From positions 4,464,001-4,528,000 of the forward strand of contig NC_070558.1 of NCBI RefSeq assembly GCF_026914185.1: 64,000 nt of DNA, in the 5' to 3' direction. Both the position numbers and the translations under genes were made by a program. The DNA is from Puccinia triticina. Its lineage: Eukaryota; Basidiomycota; Pucciniomycetes; Pucciniales; Pucciniaceae. The notes beneath the pieces were generated by a model that saw nothing but the letters and a program-made list of their open reading frames with translations, did not search any database and was not told where the DNA came from. The stretch's first letter is position 1. Every line of letters begins with the position of its first letter. This document shows positions 11,861-22,299 of this stretch, piece after piece.

Positions 11861-12224
11861 AGGAGGATCAAGTGGGGTGTGTTTGTACATAGCCCGGTTG
11901 AAGTTGTAGGCACTCCAGCTCTGGCTGGAGTGCACACTAGTACTGCACTCCCCTTTTGAGGAGGAGAAATATCAGGAATGGAGTGCTGGGGGAATGCACT
12001 CCAATCTGATGGAGTGAGACTCATGGGCACTCATTACATTTCCTGGCCACTGGAGTTCTTTGTGGTGCAGTCCAAAGAGTCTTGAGTCCCCGGTTCTGCA
12101 CTCCAATTGACTTGGAGTACTCTATTCTGTACTCCAACAATCATTGGAGTGCACACTCCATACACTCACTTTTGGAGTGCTTTTGGGATTTTTTTGGAGT
12201 GCATTTAGGCTGACCCTATTTAAT

Positions 12225-14171
12225 TTCAAGTTATTCAGGCGCAGTGCGCATAATGGAGAGAAGGGAGGAATAGGGGGAGAGGGAAAAGAATGGTCAAATC
12301 ATGGGGGGGACTAAGAAAGAGGAGATAAAGGTATTCATAGTTACCAGGAAGGTTACTTTCTTGCAAGTACTGTGCACTAAAAGTGGGAGTATTTGGGAGT
12401 AAGGCCTTTGAGTATAGCGAATGGAAGCGCTGGATGCAACTGGTGAATATTTTCTGGTCTGGTTTTTGAAGTGGGGGAAAGTCCGCCCAGGTCAGGAGGG
12501 GCGGTTATAAGTGAAAAATTGAGGGACTTCCTCTATTTTTCTGGAAATTTCTATTAATTTCGAATAATAGTGCACTCTACATTGCGCAATAGAATATGGA
12601 CTGAATACAATTCAATTACATTGAAATTATATGTATATATAATATTTATATGTAAAAGCACTTATGTAATCCGTAGCGCAGGTGCGCAGAACAATTCTAT
12701 AGCACTCCTGCACTTCAGAATACGATAAATAATAAAGTAATAAAATAGAATAAAATAAAGTATAAAAACATTAAATATTATTAATAATTCATTACCATTA
12801 TTATATTAATATTTAAAGGGGTAAAAAGGAAGACATTTTGACATGTAAACATGTCTCTAAGGCTGACATATGACCAACCCACAATTCAGTTACAAATGAG
12901 GCAATGGATCATATCTGGCAGACTTCTAGAGAGAAATTACAGTCTGGCACACTCTAGAGAGTGCAACACATCCCCCCCTGGTGTGGGGGTTAGAAAAAAT
13001 GCATGGATTAGGAACAAAACATATGCTTTCTGGTTGAGTTTGGGGAGGTAAGAAAGTAATCCTCTTTGACAGGAAAGAAAGATGTGGTCATTCCATTGCA
13101 AGCCAGGTCTCCTTGTGGAGGTTGGCTGTACCTCCTGCTCCAGGCCTGCAGAGTGGGTGTATCCCCCCTGTCTACATGTATCATGGCTACAGTCAACACT
13201 GAAACTTTTCTGATCCCTGGCAGTGCACAATATTGGTCAGTAAATCCAATATTTTTGGATTGGATTTGATTGGCCTACCATTCCAATAGACCTGTTGACA
13301 ATAATGAGGATTGGATGCCCAATACCGGGCATAGGCCCAGGATTGGCTTGCATTGGCCTCTTTTCCAATACCTTTTATTGTATCACCCCTCCAATTCAAT
13401 ACACAAGGTCAATGAAATTGTGTCTTGGGTGAGTGATCCAATCCACAGCATTGCCGGTAAAATGTGCATATCAGAACAGTTTCAGTGTTGCTAAAGTGGG
13501 TTGGAGGAAGAATAAATTACATTCAACTGATGTGGAATTTATTCCTGTCATAAATATTGCTATTCTCAGGGGCTTTCTGTCTGGGCTGGCCAGAGTGTCA
13601 GCTTGTTTGTGTGAAACTGGATGGCTCTTCTTGCCAATCCTTACAAAAGAGTGTCAAAAGGATAGGTCTGCCTAATCCACAGAGGTTCTTATTAATATAG
13701 AGTGTAAATCCCGCATCAAAGTGCTTGTAATCAAGCCCCCAATGAAGACAATAGTGGATGAATTACCATCAAGATCTGATAGTCAACAAGCACAGCATTA
13801 CTTCAGGCCCATGTGGATGTCAAGGCAATTTTGGGGCATTGAGGTCAAGCCAATGTGAAAACCCCTAAACTGGGCCCAAATTGCAGGTTGAGCTGAAATT
13901 GGAAGTTGTGGTCTCCCGCTGCAAGAAAATTTTCCAGGGGGGGTCATGCAGTTTGGCCCAAAATTTTGTTCCACATCAAACCAGCATAGAAATAAATATG
14001 TGGTGCAGTTGGAAGGGCAGAGCTTGCAAATCCACCACCCCCTTCTACAAAGTACATTTAGCAAAATGGGTTCACAAAAAAGTTTTGAGTTTTACATCAG
14101 ATTTGGAGGTGTTTCTGAGAGAAAGAAGGCAGGTATTCCCAGGTACTTGTGCTCACAGGTGCAGGTGACCA
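12225..14171. other. No gene seen; AT-rich tract and CCAAT/ATTGG-rich patch
   Basis: 12540-12840 is AT-rich. About 13225-13445 is dense in CCAAT and ATTGG in alternating orientation, reminiscent of the word-repeat elements, but no termini were found. Open frames overlap on both strands without domain evidence. Confidence 0.4.
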
Positions 14172-14242
14172 AAGTATTTTGGGTCAATCTAAATGCACGC
14201 CACTTTTTGACTAGATGCACACCAAAAAAGTGGCATGCACGC

Positions 14243-14429
14243 TGTAATGATCCGTCTGTCAGGGTTGGGAGGCGCTGTCTGGTCTGTCTAGCTAAATAGT
14301 TGATTGCTAGATGGGGAAGCAGGATGATCTCCCCCCGGGTCCCTCTAATGCTAGGGACCTGTGACATGTACATACAACAAGTAACATGCCCTCTGGAGTA
14401 TGCTAGGCGCGCAAGCGCAGCTCATAACA
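14243..14429 (-). repeat. Chromovirus LTR (3' LTR in element orientation)
   Basis: TG...CA bounded, 187 bp. Next to it on the inner side, 14430-14446 read on the minus strand gives a purine-rich AAGGGCGGAG stretch, a plausible polypurine tract. Confidence 0.92.
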
Positions 14430-17400
14430 TTACTCCGCCCTTAACGCCCAAGCCCCCGGCTCTGCGTCCTAATCCCCGGGCGGCGTCAAAAAACCCCGTA
14501 GGGAAAAAGCCAACCCTCATCTGAATCTCTGTGACCTCCGGTGTCGATCCGCCGCGTCAGGAATTTTTTTGTTGAATTCTAGAAGTAGTTGTTGGCAGTG
14601 GGTAAGATTCGCGCTTGGTTCCCAAGAATTGGCGTCCGGTCCGTAACCCTTCCATCCCACTAGGTACTCCATTTTTCCTCGCCGTTTCCTACTGTCCAAG
14701 ATTTCCTCTACTTCCCACTCTTCTTCTCCTTCCACCTCAATTGGTCCTTGTTCTGCCGCGGCCCTTCCTTCGACGGTGTCCTGATTAGCCTTCCTGAGTA
14801 CAGAGACATGAAAATTTGGATGTACCCCCTTCATGGAGGGCGGTAGTGTTAGCTTATACACGGATGTGGAGACCTTATTAGAGATGAAATACGGTCCTAG
14901 CCACCGGTGAGATAGTTTCGGGCTGGGTCGCGTTGTGGAGATGTTCTTGCTACTGAGCCAAACCGCGTCGCCAACGCTCCACGATGGTGTTTTCCGCACC
15001 CGCTTGTCAAACTGCCTTTTCATGGTATCTTGTGCTCTCTCCAGGCTCGCCTTCAGTTCCTGTTGCACCTCGACGAGGCCTTCTAGCCTCTTCTCAACCG
15101 CTGAGAGGCACTGCCCCGACAAGGGTACTCCCCCGATTGTCGCGTCAAAACCATAATTAGCCTTGAATGGCGACATGCCTGTCAAGGAATGATCGTGATT
15201 GTTGTACGCGAATTCCGCGATGGCGAGTAGCGGCTCCCAGTTGTCTTGGCGGTAGTTCACAAAATGTCTTAGATACTGCTCCACGGCCTTGTTGACTATT
15301 TCTGACTGTCCATCGGTCCGTGGGTGGAACGCTGTTGAGGGGCAGAGTCGTATTCCTAGCGCTTTGCTAAGTTCTTTCGTGATTTGTGAGATGAAAATAC
15401 TCCCTCTATCAGATACGACTGTTTTGGGCGTGCCGTGAAGTTTCCATACGTGGCGTAGCATCAGATCTGCTAGCTCGCCCGCAGTTGTGGTCTTCTTGCA
15501 CGGTATGAAATGGGCCATCTTCGTAAGCCGGTCCACTACCGTTAGGATGCTATTGGCTCCATTCGAACTTGGCAGATCCGTGATCAAATCATAGGAGATG
15601 TCAGTCCACGGGCCCGCTGGTATGGGTAGCGGCTTGAGGGTACCAATTGGCTTCTGCGTCAAGGCCTTGACTCTCTGGCACGAATCGCACCCGTCGACAT
15701 ATCTGTTCACGAAGTGTTTCATCAAAGGCCAAGTGAAACAACGCTGGATCAGCGCAAGTGTCTTAGCCCTGCCCGGGTGTCCCACTGGTCGACAGTCGTG
15801 GCGACTGTGCGTGATAGCTTGCTTGATAGACTTGTCCGCCGGCACCTCGATTAGCCCGTTCCGGTATAGCACTCCGTCCATGTGCGCGTATTTGTCCATT
15901 TCTGTGTCACCTGCCTGCATCCTTTGTAACAATGTCGTCAGTTGTTGATCCTTTTGTGTGGCCGTGCGGACGAGACTTATCAGCTCGGCATCCGTTGGCG
16001 CTATATCCGTGTCCAAAGGGTCTAGGCGGTCCTCTTTGTCGCCGCCGAGTACATCCACTTTGAAGTATTTTTCGGCGTCTTCCAAATCAATCGTCTCGTC
16101 GACAAACCACTTGTCCACCTCGGCCCACTCCAGCTCGGATACCGCCGCGAACGTTTCCGGTGTAATGTTCTCCGGTCGCAGTAGTTGGCCAAATGACAGC
16201 TTATCCTCCTTGTTGGGCGCTAGGTCGGGACGCCTAGACAGCGCGTCCGGCTTCGTCGCTTGTCTCCCGGGGCGGAAAATAATCTCAAAATCAAAGTTTC
16301 CTAGAGTCTCGGCCCAGCGCGCTTGCCGACGGGATAGGCTTTTGGTGGTTATAAAGCTCTTGAGGTTTCGGTGATCCGTGTATACGATAGCCTTCAATCG
16401 ATTGGGGTTGCCCTCCAAGTAGTGGTGCCACTCCTTGAAAGCGGCCACAATGGCCAAAAGCTCTTTGTCGAATATCTCGTAATTCTGCTCTGCTTGGATG
16501 AGGGATCTGGACAAGTAAGCTACCGGGTGTAATTCGTTGTCCTTCTCACATACTTGCGACAACACCGCCCCTAGTGCAAAATCTGAGCAATCGCACTCCA
16601 GCAGGAATGGTCGGTAAGGGTCCGCCATCTTCAAAATTGGGGCTGTTTTAAACGCTGTCTTGAGGGATTCAAACGCCGCATCGCAACACTCGTCCCAAAT
16701 GAAGCGGGTGTCCGTTCTCGTGAGCTCATGTAGCGGCCGTGTTGTTCTTGAGAATTGATCTATGAACCGTTGGTAGAAATTAGCAAACCCCACAAACCGT
16801 TGCAATTCGGTGACGTTAGTGGGGGCTGGCCAGTCCGTGACCGCTTTGACTTTTGCCGGGTCCATCCGCACTCGATTGCACGATATGAGTAAGCCTAAGT
16901 ATTCGACCTCTTCTCGCGAGAACTCGCACTTCTCCGGTTTAAGCCAAAGCTGGTGCTTGCTGAGTGTCTCCAGCACTCCACTGACCGCTTCCTCGTGGTC
17001 GGTCCCGCGCTGCGTATAGATCATGATGTTGTCTAGGTACGCCGCCGTATCTTTGCCAATCCTGCCGAGTAGTATATCTTGAATGAAAAATTGGAAGAAG
17101 CCAGGCGCCCCCGTCGGCCCAAACGGCATCGTCAGCGGTGCAAACTGGCCGGCGCAGCACACGAACGCCAGCTTTTCCTCGTCGCCCTTGGCCACTCTAA
17201 GGTTTCCATAGGCATTGCGCAGGTCAAGTTTTGTGAATTTGTCAGCGTCAAGGAGGCTATCCACCAAATCCATTGTCAGGGGGAGCGGGGTACTTATTTT
17301 TCACCGTAAGTGCATTCAACTTCCAATAGTCAAAGCACGGTCTCAGGTTGCTGTCTTTCTTCCCCGTAAACAGCACTGGTGCCGCCCACGGAGACGTCGT

Positions 17401-17459
17401 CCGTCTGATCGTCCCGTTGTCTAAGCCCTCTCTTATGAGCTTGTCCAACGCGTCGTTTT

Positions 17460-17802
17460 TGTTGAAATTTCACAGTCTTTTCTCTCCTTTTTCCTCCACC
17501 TGTCACACGTTCCCTCCTTCCAGTTGAACATTCATTGTCACACCTTCTGTCCCACAACCTGGCCCCCCGTTGTAAACAGCTTATAGTTCATCCACTGCTG
17601 TGATAGAATAAAAATCATCAGTTCTCTGCGCGCTGTTCCCTGAGACCCAGTGAGTCTCCTGTAGTGAGAAGCTTTTTTTCCTTCTCACAGCTAGCAGTTT
17701 AGACCCTCTTTCTGGGTCTCTTGTTCTATCTTCTTGCCCCCGAGCCTTTCTCCTCGGGCGCTCTTTCCTCCTCCCTCCGATTCGGAGGCCATAGCTTTAA
17801 CA
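17460..17802. repeat. Solo LTR of a different LTR retrotransposon
   Basis: It begins TGTTGAAATT and ends CTTTAACA, and is flanked by GTTTT at 17455-17459 and 17803-17807. This 343-bp piece interrupts the reverse transcriptase of the chromovirus exactly at a codon-compatible point, so it was inserted later and then lost its internal part by LTR-LTR recombination. AATAAA occurs on the plus strand near 17608, which would suit plus orientation, but this is weak evidence. Confidence 0.85.
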
Positions 17803-18141
17803 GTTTTCCGCCGGGGACAGCGGGATCACTTGGCTGGCTTGCGGTACCGCTCCCGGGACTAGATCCACCCGGAAGTCGTATTTGCGCCGGGGTGGGAGTC
17901 GTTGAGCCTCTGTCTTGCGAAACATGCCCAGATAGGAGTGGTACCTCGCCGGCACCATGTCTTCCAGTGCTTTTGCCGGTTCGGCCCCCTTAGTTTCAGC
18001 TGCCAGCCTCGCCGATGTGGACCAGGAAGCCTTAGCCGCACAAATCGACCCGGGAACCTGCTCTGTCGAATTCAAAAGGTGTACCCGCTTGCCAGTTGTC
18101 CTTAAATCTGTTGGATATGGGGGTAATGGGGGTATGGTCGG

Positions 18142-18760
18142 GGACTCACATTGCGGGGGTGTTGTTCCGCATAAAGCGCGCACCCCCTCGTCATTTAACC
18201 TCGCGTACCTCCCTACGGGCTCCTGCCCGTCGGTGGTGGTTGATTTTGGTATAGACGAAACCGCCGGAGCGGTCGCAATGGTCCTCTTTGGTGTCTCTCT
18301 CGAGGGTGGTCCCTCCGGGACTTCAACGCCTGTCGGTTCTGCCGGCTCTTGGTGATGGGGGGTTGTCGTCGGTACCTGTGTGAGAAGTTCTAATGGTTGT
18401 ATCCGCTTGCCAGTTGCTCTTACTTGGGCTAATGGAGTGAATGGCTGGTGGGACTCACATTGCGGGGGTGTTGATCAGCATAAAGCACGCACCCCCTCGA
18501 CAATTCTCCTTGCTTGCCTCGCTACGGGCTCCTCCCTGTCCTGTGAGGTTGTTTTCGGAGTTGACGACACTGCTTCGGCAGTGGCGATCCCAGTCGAAAT
18601 AGGTGTCAGTCGGTGGTTGTTCCATTTGATCCAGTGTCCGTGCTGTTTAATCCACGGCATCCCCAGGATCCCGTCGTAGCTGTCTTTCAAGGTCGTGATG
18701 ATGAATGTTGAGGGCCTCTGGTCTTGGTCTAGTAGGAGGTCCACTTCCTGAGAGGCCTGG
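18142..18760. repeat. 309-bp tandem duplication inside pol
   Basis: The block beginning GGACTCACATTGCGGGGG occurs at 18142 and again at 18451. The copies are diverged, and only one of them carries the in-frame stop. It lies between protease and reverse transcriptase, a poorly conserved spacer in Ty3 elements. Confidence 0.75.
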
Positions 18761-19037
18761 CTCCTGGAGCCGTCAAAACCAGATATGGTCCTCACGGCAG
18801 CCGAGTCGGTAAGTCTCAGGCCTGCTCTAGCGGCAAACGCTCCACTCAGAACGTTGTGGGTGGCTCCTGAGTCTATGAGAAAGGTGGCGGAGAGGGGGGT
18901 TGTGGCTCGGGGATTATGTAGTGTGAAGAACGTGAGGCTTGCAAACAGCCGTGAATCCATTGCATTTCGGATGACTATTTTACAAGTTCCCACATTAGCT
19001 ACTACAGCGTCCCTGCTGCTCGGGGGAGGCACAACCT

Positions 19038-20045
19038 TCACTCCCGAGCGTCGCCATTTTTTGACTTGTCCGCTCTTCCCGCTCCGCCGCTTGTCCCCTC
19101 GCCCATGGTTAGTCGTCGTACTTGGTCCTCCAGTTCAGCGATCCTTGCGTCCACCTTCTTGCCCTTCCCCTTCTTTGGGCATCCTCTCGCCAAGTGACCC
19201 TTTTCACCGCAGTAGAAGCATAGACCGGCCCTCATCATGGCGGCTTTATCCGAAGTCAAGAGGGTCCCCTTTATATCCGAGATGTCCATGGCATTGGGGT
19301 CTGTTGTTGCGGGGTTCGAATCAGCCATGCCCGTATCGGCCCCATTAATCTCGTTGTCGATCTTCAGGGCAAGGTTGCTGAGGTCCGTGAGCGCGGTGAA
19401 TTGGGTTTGAGCAAGAACCAGCGCCAATCAAATGTCTTTCTTGAGTCCCTGTTGATACTGGCTCATGAGGGTTGACATCTCCCATCCCGTGTTGGATGCG
19501 TGTTGATTGAACTGAAAGGTGTAGTGCGCCACCGATTTCGTCTGTTTCAGCTGTCGGAGCGCCTTCTCGGCTCGGGACTTCCGTTCGGTGTCGTAGTACA
19601 TCATCTGGAAGGCCGTGGCGAATTCGAGGTACGATACCGGCTGTCCCGCGAAGAGTTTGCTTGTGTAGGGTTGGGCCCATTCGCTGGCTTGCCCGGTCAG
19701 GTACGAGATCGAGAAGATCACCTTGCTGCGGTCGTCCGGGAACATGCGGGGGTTGGAAAGGATGTAGAGGCCGATCTGCGTCACGTAAACCTTGGCTTTT
19801 GGCCCCCTCGTGCCGTCGTATTTGTCCGGGAGGCCGACCTTGGGGCCTTTCGCCGGGATCTCATCTTGTACCGGGGCCGCGTTGAGAGGCTGTCCTGGAA
19901 CAATAGGTACCACGGCAGGTGCGACCATACCCGCTTGTGCCGCTGCAAGTTCGGCCTCGGCACGTTGTCGGAGTCCGCGCTCCTCCTGGATTGAAGCCGC
20001 TAGCTCCTCAATTCGGGCCCGTAATGTAGCCGCGTCGTCGGCCAT
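19038..20045 (-). pseudogene. gag: Chromovirus gag, interrupted by one TGA
   Basis: The ATG at 20045-20043 opens a frame with an N-terminal coiled-coil-like stretch (ARIEELAASIQEERGLRQ), a capsid-like region (FPDDRSKVIFSISYLTGQA, YLEFATAFQMMYY) and, in the same frame after a TGA at 19428-19430, a zinc knuckle CFYCGEKGHLARGC (CX2CX4HX4C). The frame ends in TGA at 19038-19040, overlapping the pol ATG. The internal TGA could be a C-to-T change in an arginine CGA codon; programmed read-through is possible but not favoured by anything visible. Confidence 0.9.
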
Positions 20046-20212
20046 TCAGTGAGCTGTTGGCGTGGAGGTCGGAGTGTGTGTTGTTGGGATTTAGATGATC
20101 GAGGTAGTCGTTCTGGGGTGGGGTTCTGTTTTTCTGGAGTCTGGTTATTTCGGTTCTGTTTCTTTCTCCTGTCTCGGTTCTTTCTGGTTTCGGCCTCGTT
20201 CCCCGTTTGGTG

Positions 20213-20222
20213 ATCTAGCAAT
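20213..20222 (-). other. Putative self-priming primer-binding site
   Basis: Immediately inside the 5' LTR (element orientation) the minus strand reads ATTGCTAGAT. The LTR itself carries the exact complement ATCTAGCAAT (minus strand, 20293-20284), so the transcript could fold back to prime itself, as known for Tf1 of fission yeast. I saw no obvious match to a tRNA 3' end. Confidence 0.5.
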
Positions 20223-20223
20223 A

Positions 20224-20410
20224 TGTAATGATCCGTCTGTCGGGGTTGGGAGGCGCTGTCTGGTCTGTCTAGCTAAATAGTTGATTGCTAGATGGGGAAG
20301 CAGGATGATCTCCCCCCGGGTCCCTCTAATGCTAGGGACCTGTGACATGTACATACAACAAGTAACATGCCCTCTGGAGTATGCTAGGCGCGCAAGCGCA
20401 GCTCATAACA
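20224..20410 (-). repeat. Chromovirus LTR (5' LTR in element orientation)
   Basis: 187 bp, identical to 14243-14429 except for one base. The minus-strand start is TGTTATGAGC and the end CATTACA. It is followed outside by the CACGC target duplication at 20411-20415. Confidence 0.92.
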
Positions 20411-20689
20411 CACGCCTGCACGCCAAAATAAATGGCGTACAGGAGCAGTGCACGCCATTTGTTTGGCTTGCGTAGCCCTGCACGCCAAAAATACTCCTTT
20501 TTGGAAGAATTTTGGCGTGCACAAACCCTCCACGCCATTTTTTTTGGCATACAGGTGTTGCACGCCACTTTTTTGGCGTGCATATAGTCAAAAGTTGGCA
20601 TGCACCGTTTTACATGCAGTTTTATTTGGGGGCACAGTTGGCCACTGCGCCCCTGCGGCATGACAAATAGTGCCTCCGCCACTATGAAT

Positions 20690-21050
20690 AGTGCCAGGAT
20701 GAATAGTTTTCATAGTGGCCGAGCTTGGCGGAGTCACTATTTATAGTGGCGGGGCTTGGCGGAGGCACTATTCATAGTGGTGGAGCTTGACGGAGGCACA
20801 ATTCATAGTGGCGGAGCTTGGCGGAGGCACTATTCATAGTGGCGGAGCTTGGCGGAGGCACTATTCATAGTGGCGGAGCTTGGCGGAGGCACTATTCATA
20901 GTGGCGGAGCTTGGCGGAGGCACTATTCATAGTGGCGGAGCTTGGCAGAAGCACTATTCATAGTGCGGAGCTTGGCGGAGGCACTGTTCATATTGCAGAG
21001 CTTGGCGCGGGCACTATTCATAGCGCAGAGCTTGGCAGAGGCACTATGAA
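20690..21050. repeat. 31-bp tandem repeat in the middle of element B
   Basis: Unit CACTATTCATAGTGGCGGAG plus CTTGGCGGAGG, with a clear 31-bp period (for example starts at 20828 and 20859); about ten copies, more diverged at both ends. ACTATTCATAGT inside the unit is a palindrome. Confidence 0.88.
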
Positions 21051-21561
21051 TAGTACATGGCATATGTCATTGGGCCGCAGTGGTCACACCCTATTTTGTT
21101 GTGCGCAACTGTTCCCGCCAAAAAAATTGCATTCAAAATGGTGCACGCCACTTTTTTGCCTAGATGCACGCCAAAAAAGTGGCGTGCAAAGCCTGTACAC
21201 CAAAAAAAATGGCGTGGAGGGTTTGTGCACGCCAAAATTCTTCCAAAAAAGAGTATTTTTGGCGTGCAGGGCTACGCACGCCAAACAAATGGCGTGCACT
21301 GCTCCTGTACGCCATTTATTTTGGCGTACAGGCGTGCACGCCACTTTTTTGGCGTGCATTTAGATTGACCCAAGTATTTTCAGGCAGGTACTTCAATGCA
21401 CCGTCAGTAGTATGATGCATTTTAAACTTACATTTCTTGTGAATGAGGCAATGATCAGAAAATCCATCCATCTAGAGTTTTAAGAAAATTTGGAAACATA
21501 AATCAAGCATCGCCTGTACCAAGACACGTATGGTTACCTGCCAGCCGGGCTGGGGGTATCG

Positions 21562-21641
21562 GCGCCGTTGGTGTAGTGGTTAGCATTGAAGCCTTCCATG
21601 AGAATTAGCTTTAGTCCGGGGTTCGAATCCCCGACGGCGCA
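21562..21641 (+). tRNA. tRNA-Gly (anticodon UCC), with an 8-nt intron
   Basis: The acceptor stem GCGCCGT pairs with ACGGCGC, discriminator A. D arm is 21571-21586. The anticodon stem is GAAGC/GCTTT with anticodon TCC at 21595-21597. The T arm is CGGGG-TTCGAAT-CCCCG. An 8-nt insert (21599-21606) sits between positions 37 and 38, the canonical intron site. A run of five T follows at 21643-21647, a normal Pol III terminator. The mature length without CCA is 72 nt. Confidence 0.92.
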
Positions 21642-21802
21642 GTTTTTGCTGCATCTGAGTCCGCTTGTCATTATTGTCACTGCTCGCAGGATGTCATGAC
21701 GAGCGGCGAACGAAGCACGATCATGCGTCTGTCCCTTATCCCCGTTTGTGAGTGAATTTACCAATTAACGACTTGAGTAATGGGCAAGTTTCATCTAAGA
21801 AG

Positions 21803-21885
21803 GGATCGAGGGGAGTAACACCTCTCGATGTCTGGTCAGACAGTCGTCGAGGGGACTTACACCTCCTCTCGATGTCTTTCATTTG
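21803..21885. repeat. Fragment of the foldback satellite
   Basis: Two diverged units of the CTCGATG...CATCGAGGGG type seen in element A, but with TGTCTGG in place of TGACCGG. It lies between the two tRNA genes and belongs to no intact element I can see. Confidence 0.6.
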
Positions 21886-22115
21886 CCGGCCGCTGGACTT
21901 TCAAAAGATCAGTTCATGCCAATGAGACCGTGTTCATAATAAAATAAGCTAGTTCTAATTAATTCATGAATATATGCATGTAAGCCAAGGTACTGTGCAG
22001 AAAAAGTCTGTCTAAACGATTGCCACAGATCACCACCACCTCAACGGAGATTGGGATTCTATGTAGAAAAAAATTACTGTAGTTGCGATTGCTGATCCAG
22101 CGCGCAAAAATGTGA

Positions 22116-22210
22116 TGCCTCGATGGTGGATTGAACACCAGACCTTTCCATGAATCCGTGCGGACATGATCGAGTACGAGTGGAACGCTCTACCACTGAG
22201 CTATCGAGGC
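22116..22210 (-). tRNA. tRNA-Thr (anticodon CGU), with a 23-nt intron
   Basis: On the minus strand the acceptor GCCTCGA pairs with TCGAGGC, discriminator A. The D stem is GCTC/GAGC, the anticodon stem TTCCA/TGGAA, the anticodon CGT, the T arm TGGTG-TTCAATC-CACCA. An insert of about 23 nt lies between positions 37 and 38. Five T follow the 3' end on the minus strand. The mature length without CCA is 72 nt. It is divergently placed about 475 bp from the tRNA-Gly gene. Confidence 0.92.
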
Positions 22211-22299
22211 ACATTTTGTATGACGTAACTGACTTTTTTTGGCTACATATATCCAGCAGTGTAAGACGCAATTGCATGCCTGAAACACGTCATGTGCGC

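Larger units (their letters stand above)
9006..12216. mobile_element. Foldback DNA element A with 8-bp target duplication
   Basis: Both ends read GGGTCAGCCTAAATGCACTC (inverted; match of about 24 bp). The flanks are TATTTAAT at 8998-9005 and TATTTAAT at 12217-12224, a perfect 8-bp duplication. The outer arms (9006-9550 and about 11900-12216) are packed with the word GCACTCCA/TGGAGTGC in both orientations; the inner part holds two GATGACCGGT arrays around a middle of about 650 bp (10310-10960). No transposase frame was found, so it is non-autonomous. An 8-bp duplication is compatible with hAT, P or MULE-type transposases; I cannot decide which. Confidence 0.85.
14517..19041 (-). pseudogene. 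pol: Chromovirus pol: protease, RT, RNase H, integrase, chromodomain
   Basis: On the minus strand the start (ATG 19041-19039) overlaps the gag stop by the ATGA arrangement. The protease shows LIDSGATHN (about 18870). A spacer region is duplicated over 309 bp and the first copy has an in-frame TGA at 18475-18477. The RT N-terminus (VPARYHSYLGMF) ends where a 343-bp solo LTR is inserted (17460-17802). RT resumes at 17448, then a run of five G at 17279-17283 shifts the frame. The long remaining frame (14517-17273) contains the RT active-site box with YLDN instead of the usual YLDD, RNase H (ECDCSDFALGAVLSQ, YTDHRNLKSF), an integrase zinc region, the integrase core with SDRGS and QSEIVN, and a chromodomain (EYLVGWKGY, NSWEP) near its end. 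Confidence 0.93.
14243..20410 (-). mobile_element. Ty3/Gypsy chromovirus (LTR retrotransposon)
   Basis: Two 187-bp LTRs enclose gag and pol read on the minus strand. A 5-bp duplication, CACGC, flanks it (14238-14242 and 20411-20415). Domain order is gag with a zinc knuckle, aspartic protease, reverse transcriptase, RNase H, integrase and C-terminal chromodomain, the order that defines chromoviruses. The LTRs differ at one position that I can see (A against G at about position 19), so insertion was recent. The coding region is nevertheless broken: a stop in gag, one in the protease-RT spacer, a solo LTR in RT and a frameshift. This copy cannot encode a complete polyprotein. Confidence 0.95.
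14181..21371. mobile_element. Foldback DNA element B with 9-bp target duplication, split by a retrotransposon
   Basis: The ends are GGGTCAATCTAAATGCACGC and its inverse, flanked by AAGTATTTT at 14172-14180 and 21372-21380. Without the inserted retrotransposon the element would be about 1 kb: a left arm (14181-14242 continuing at 20416 to about 20610), a middle with a 31-bp tandem repeat, and a right arm (about 21140-21371). The two arms are close reverse complements over about 230 bp and are full of the word GCACGCCA/TGGCGTGC. No transposase is encoded. Confidence 0.85.

Noticed and set aside
14517..17273. 918-codon ORF as an intact retroelement polyprotein
   Set aside because: It is only the downstream part of pol. 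Upstream RT and protease sequence is separated from it by a frameshift, a solo LTR and a stop.
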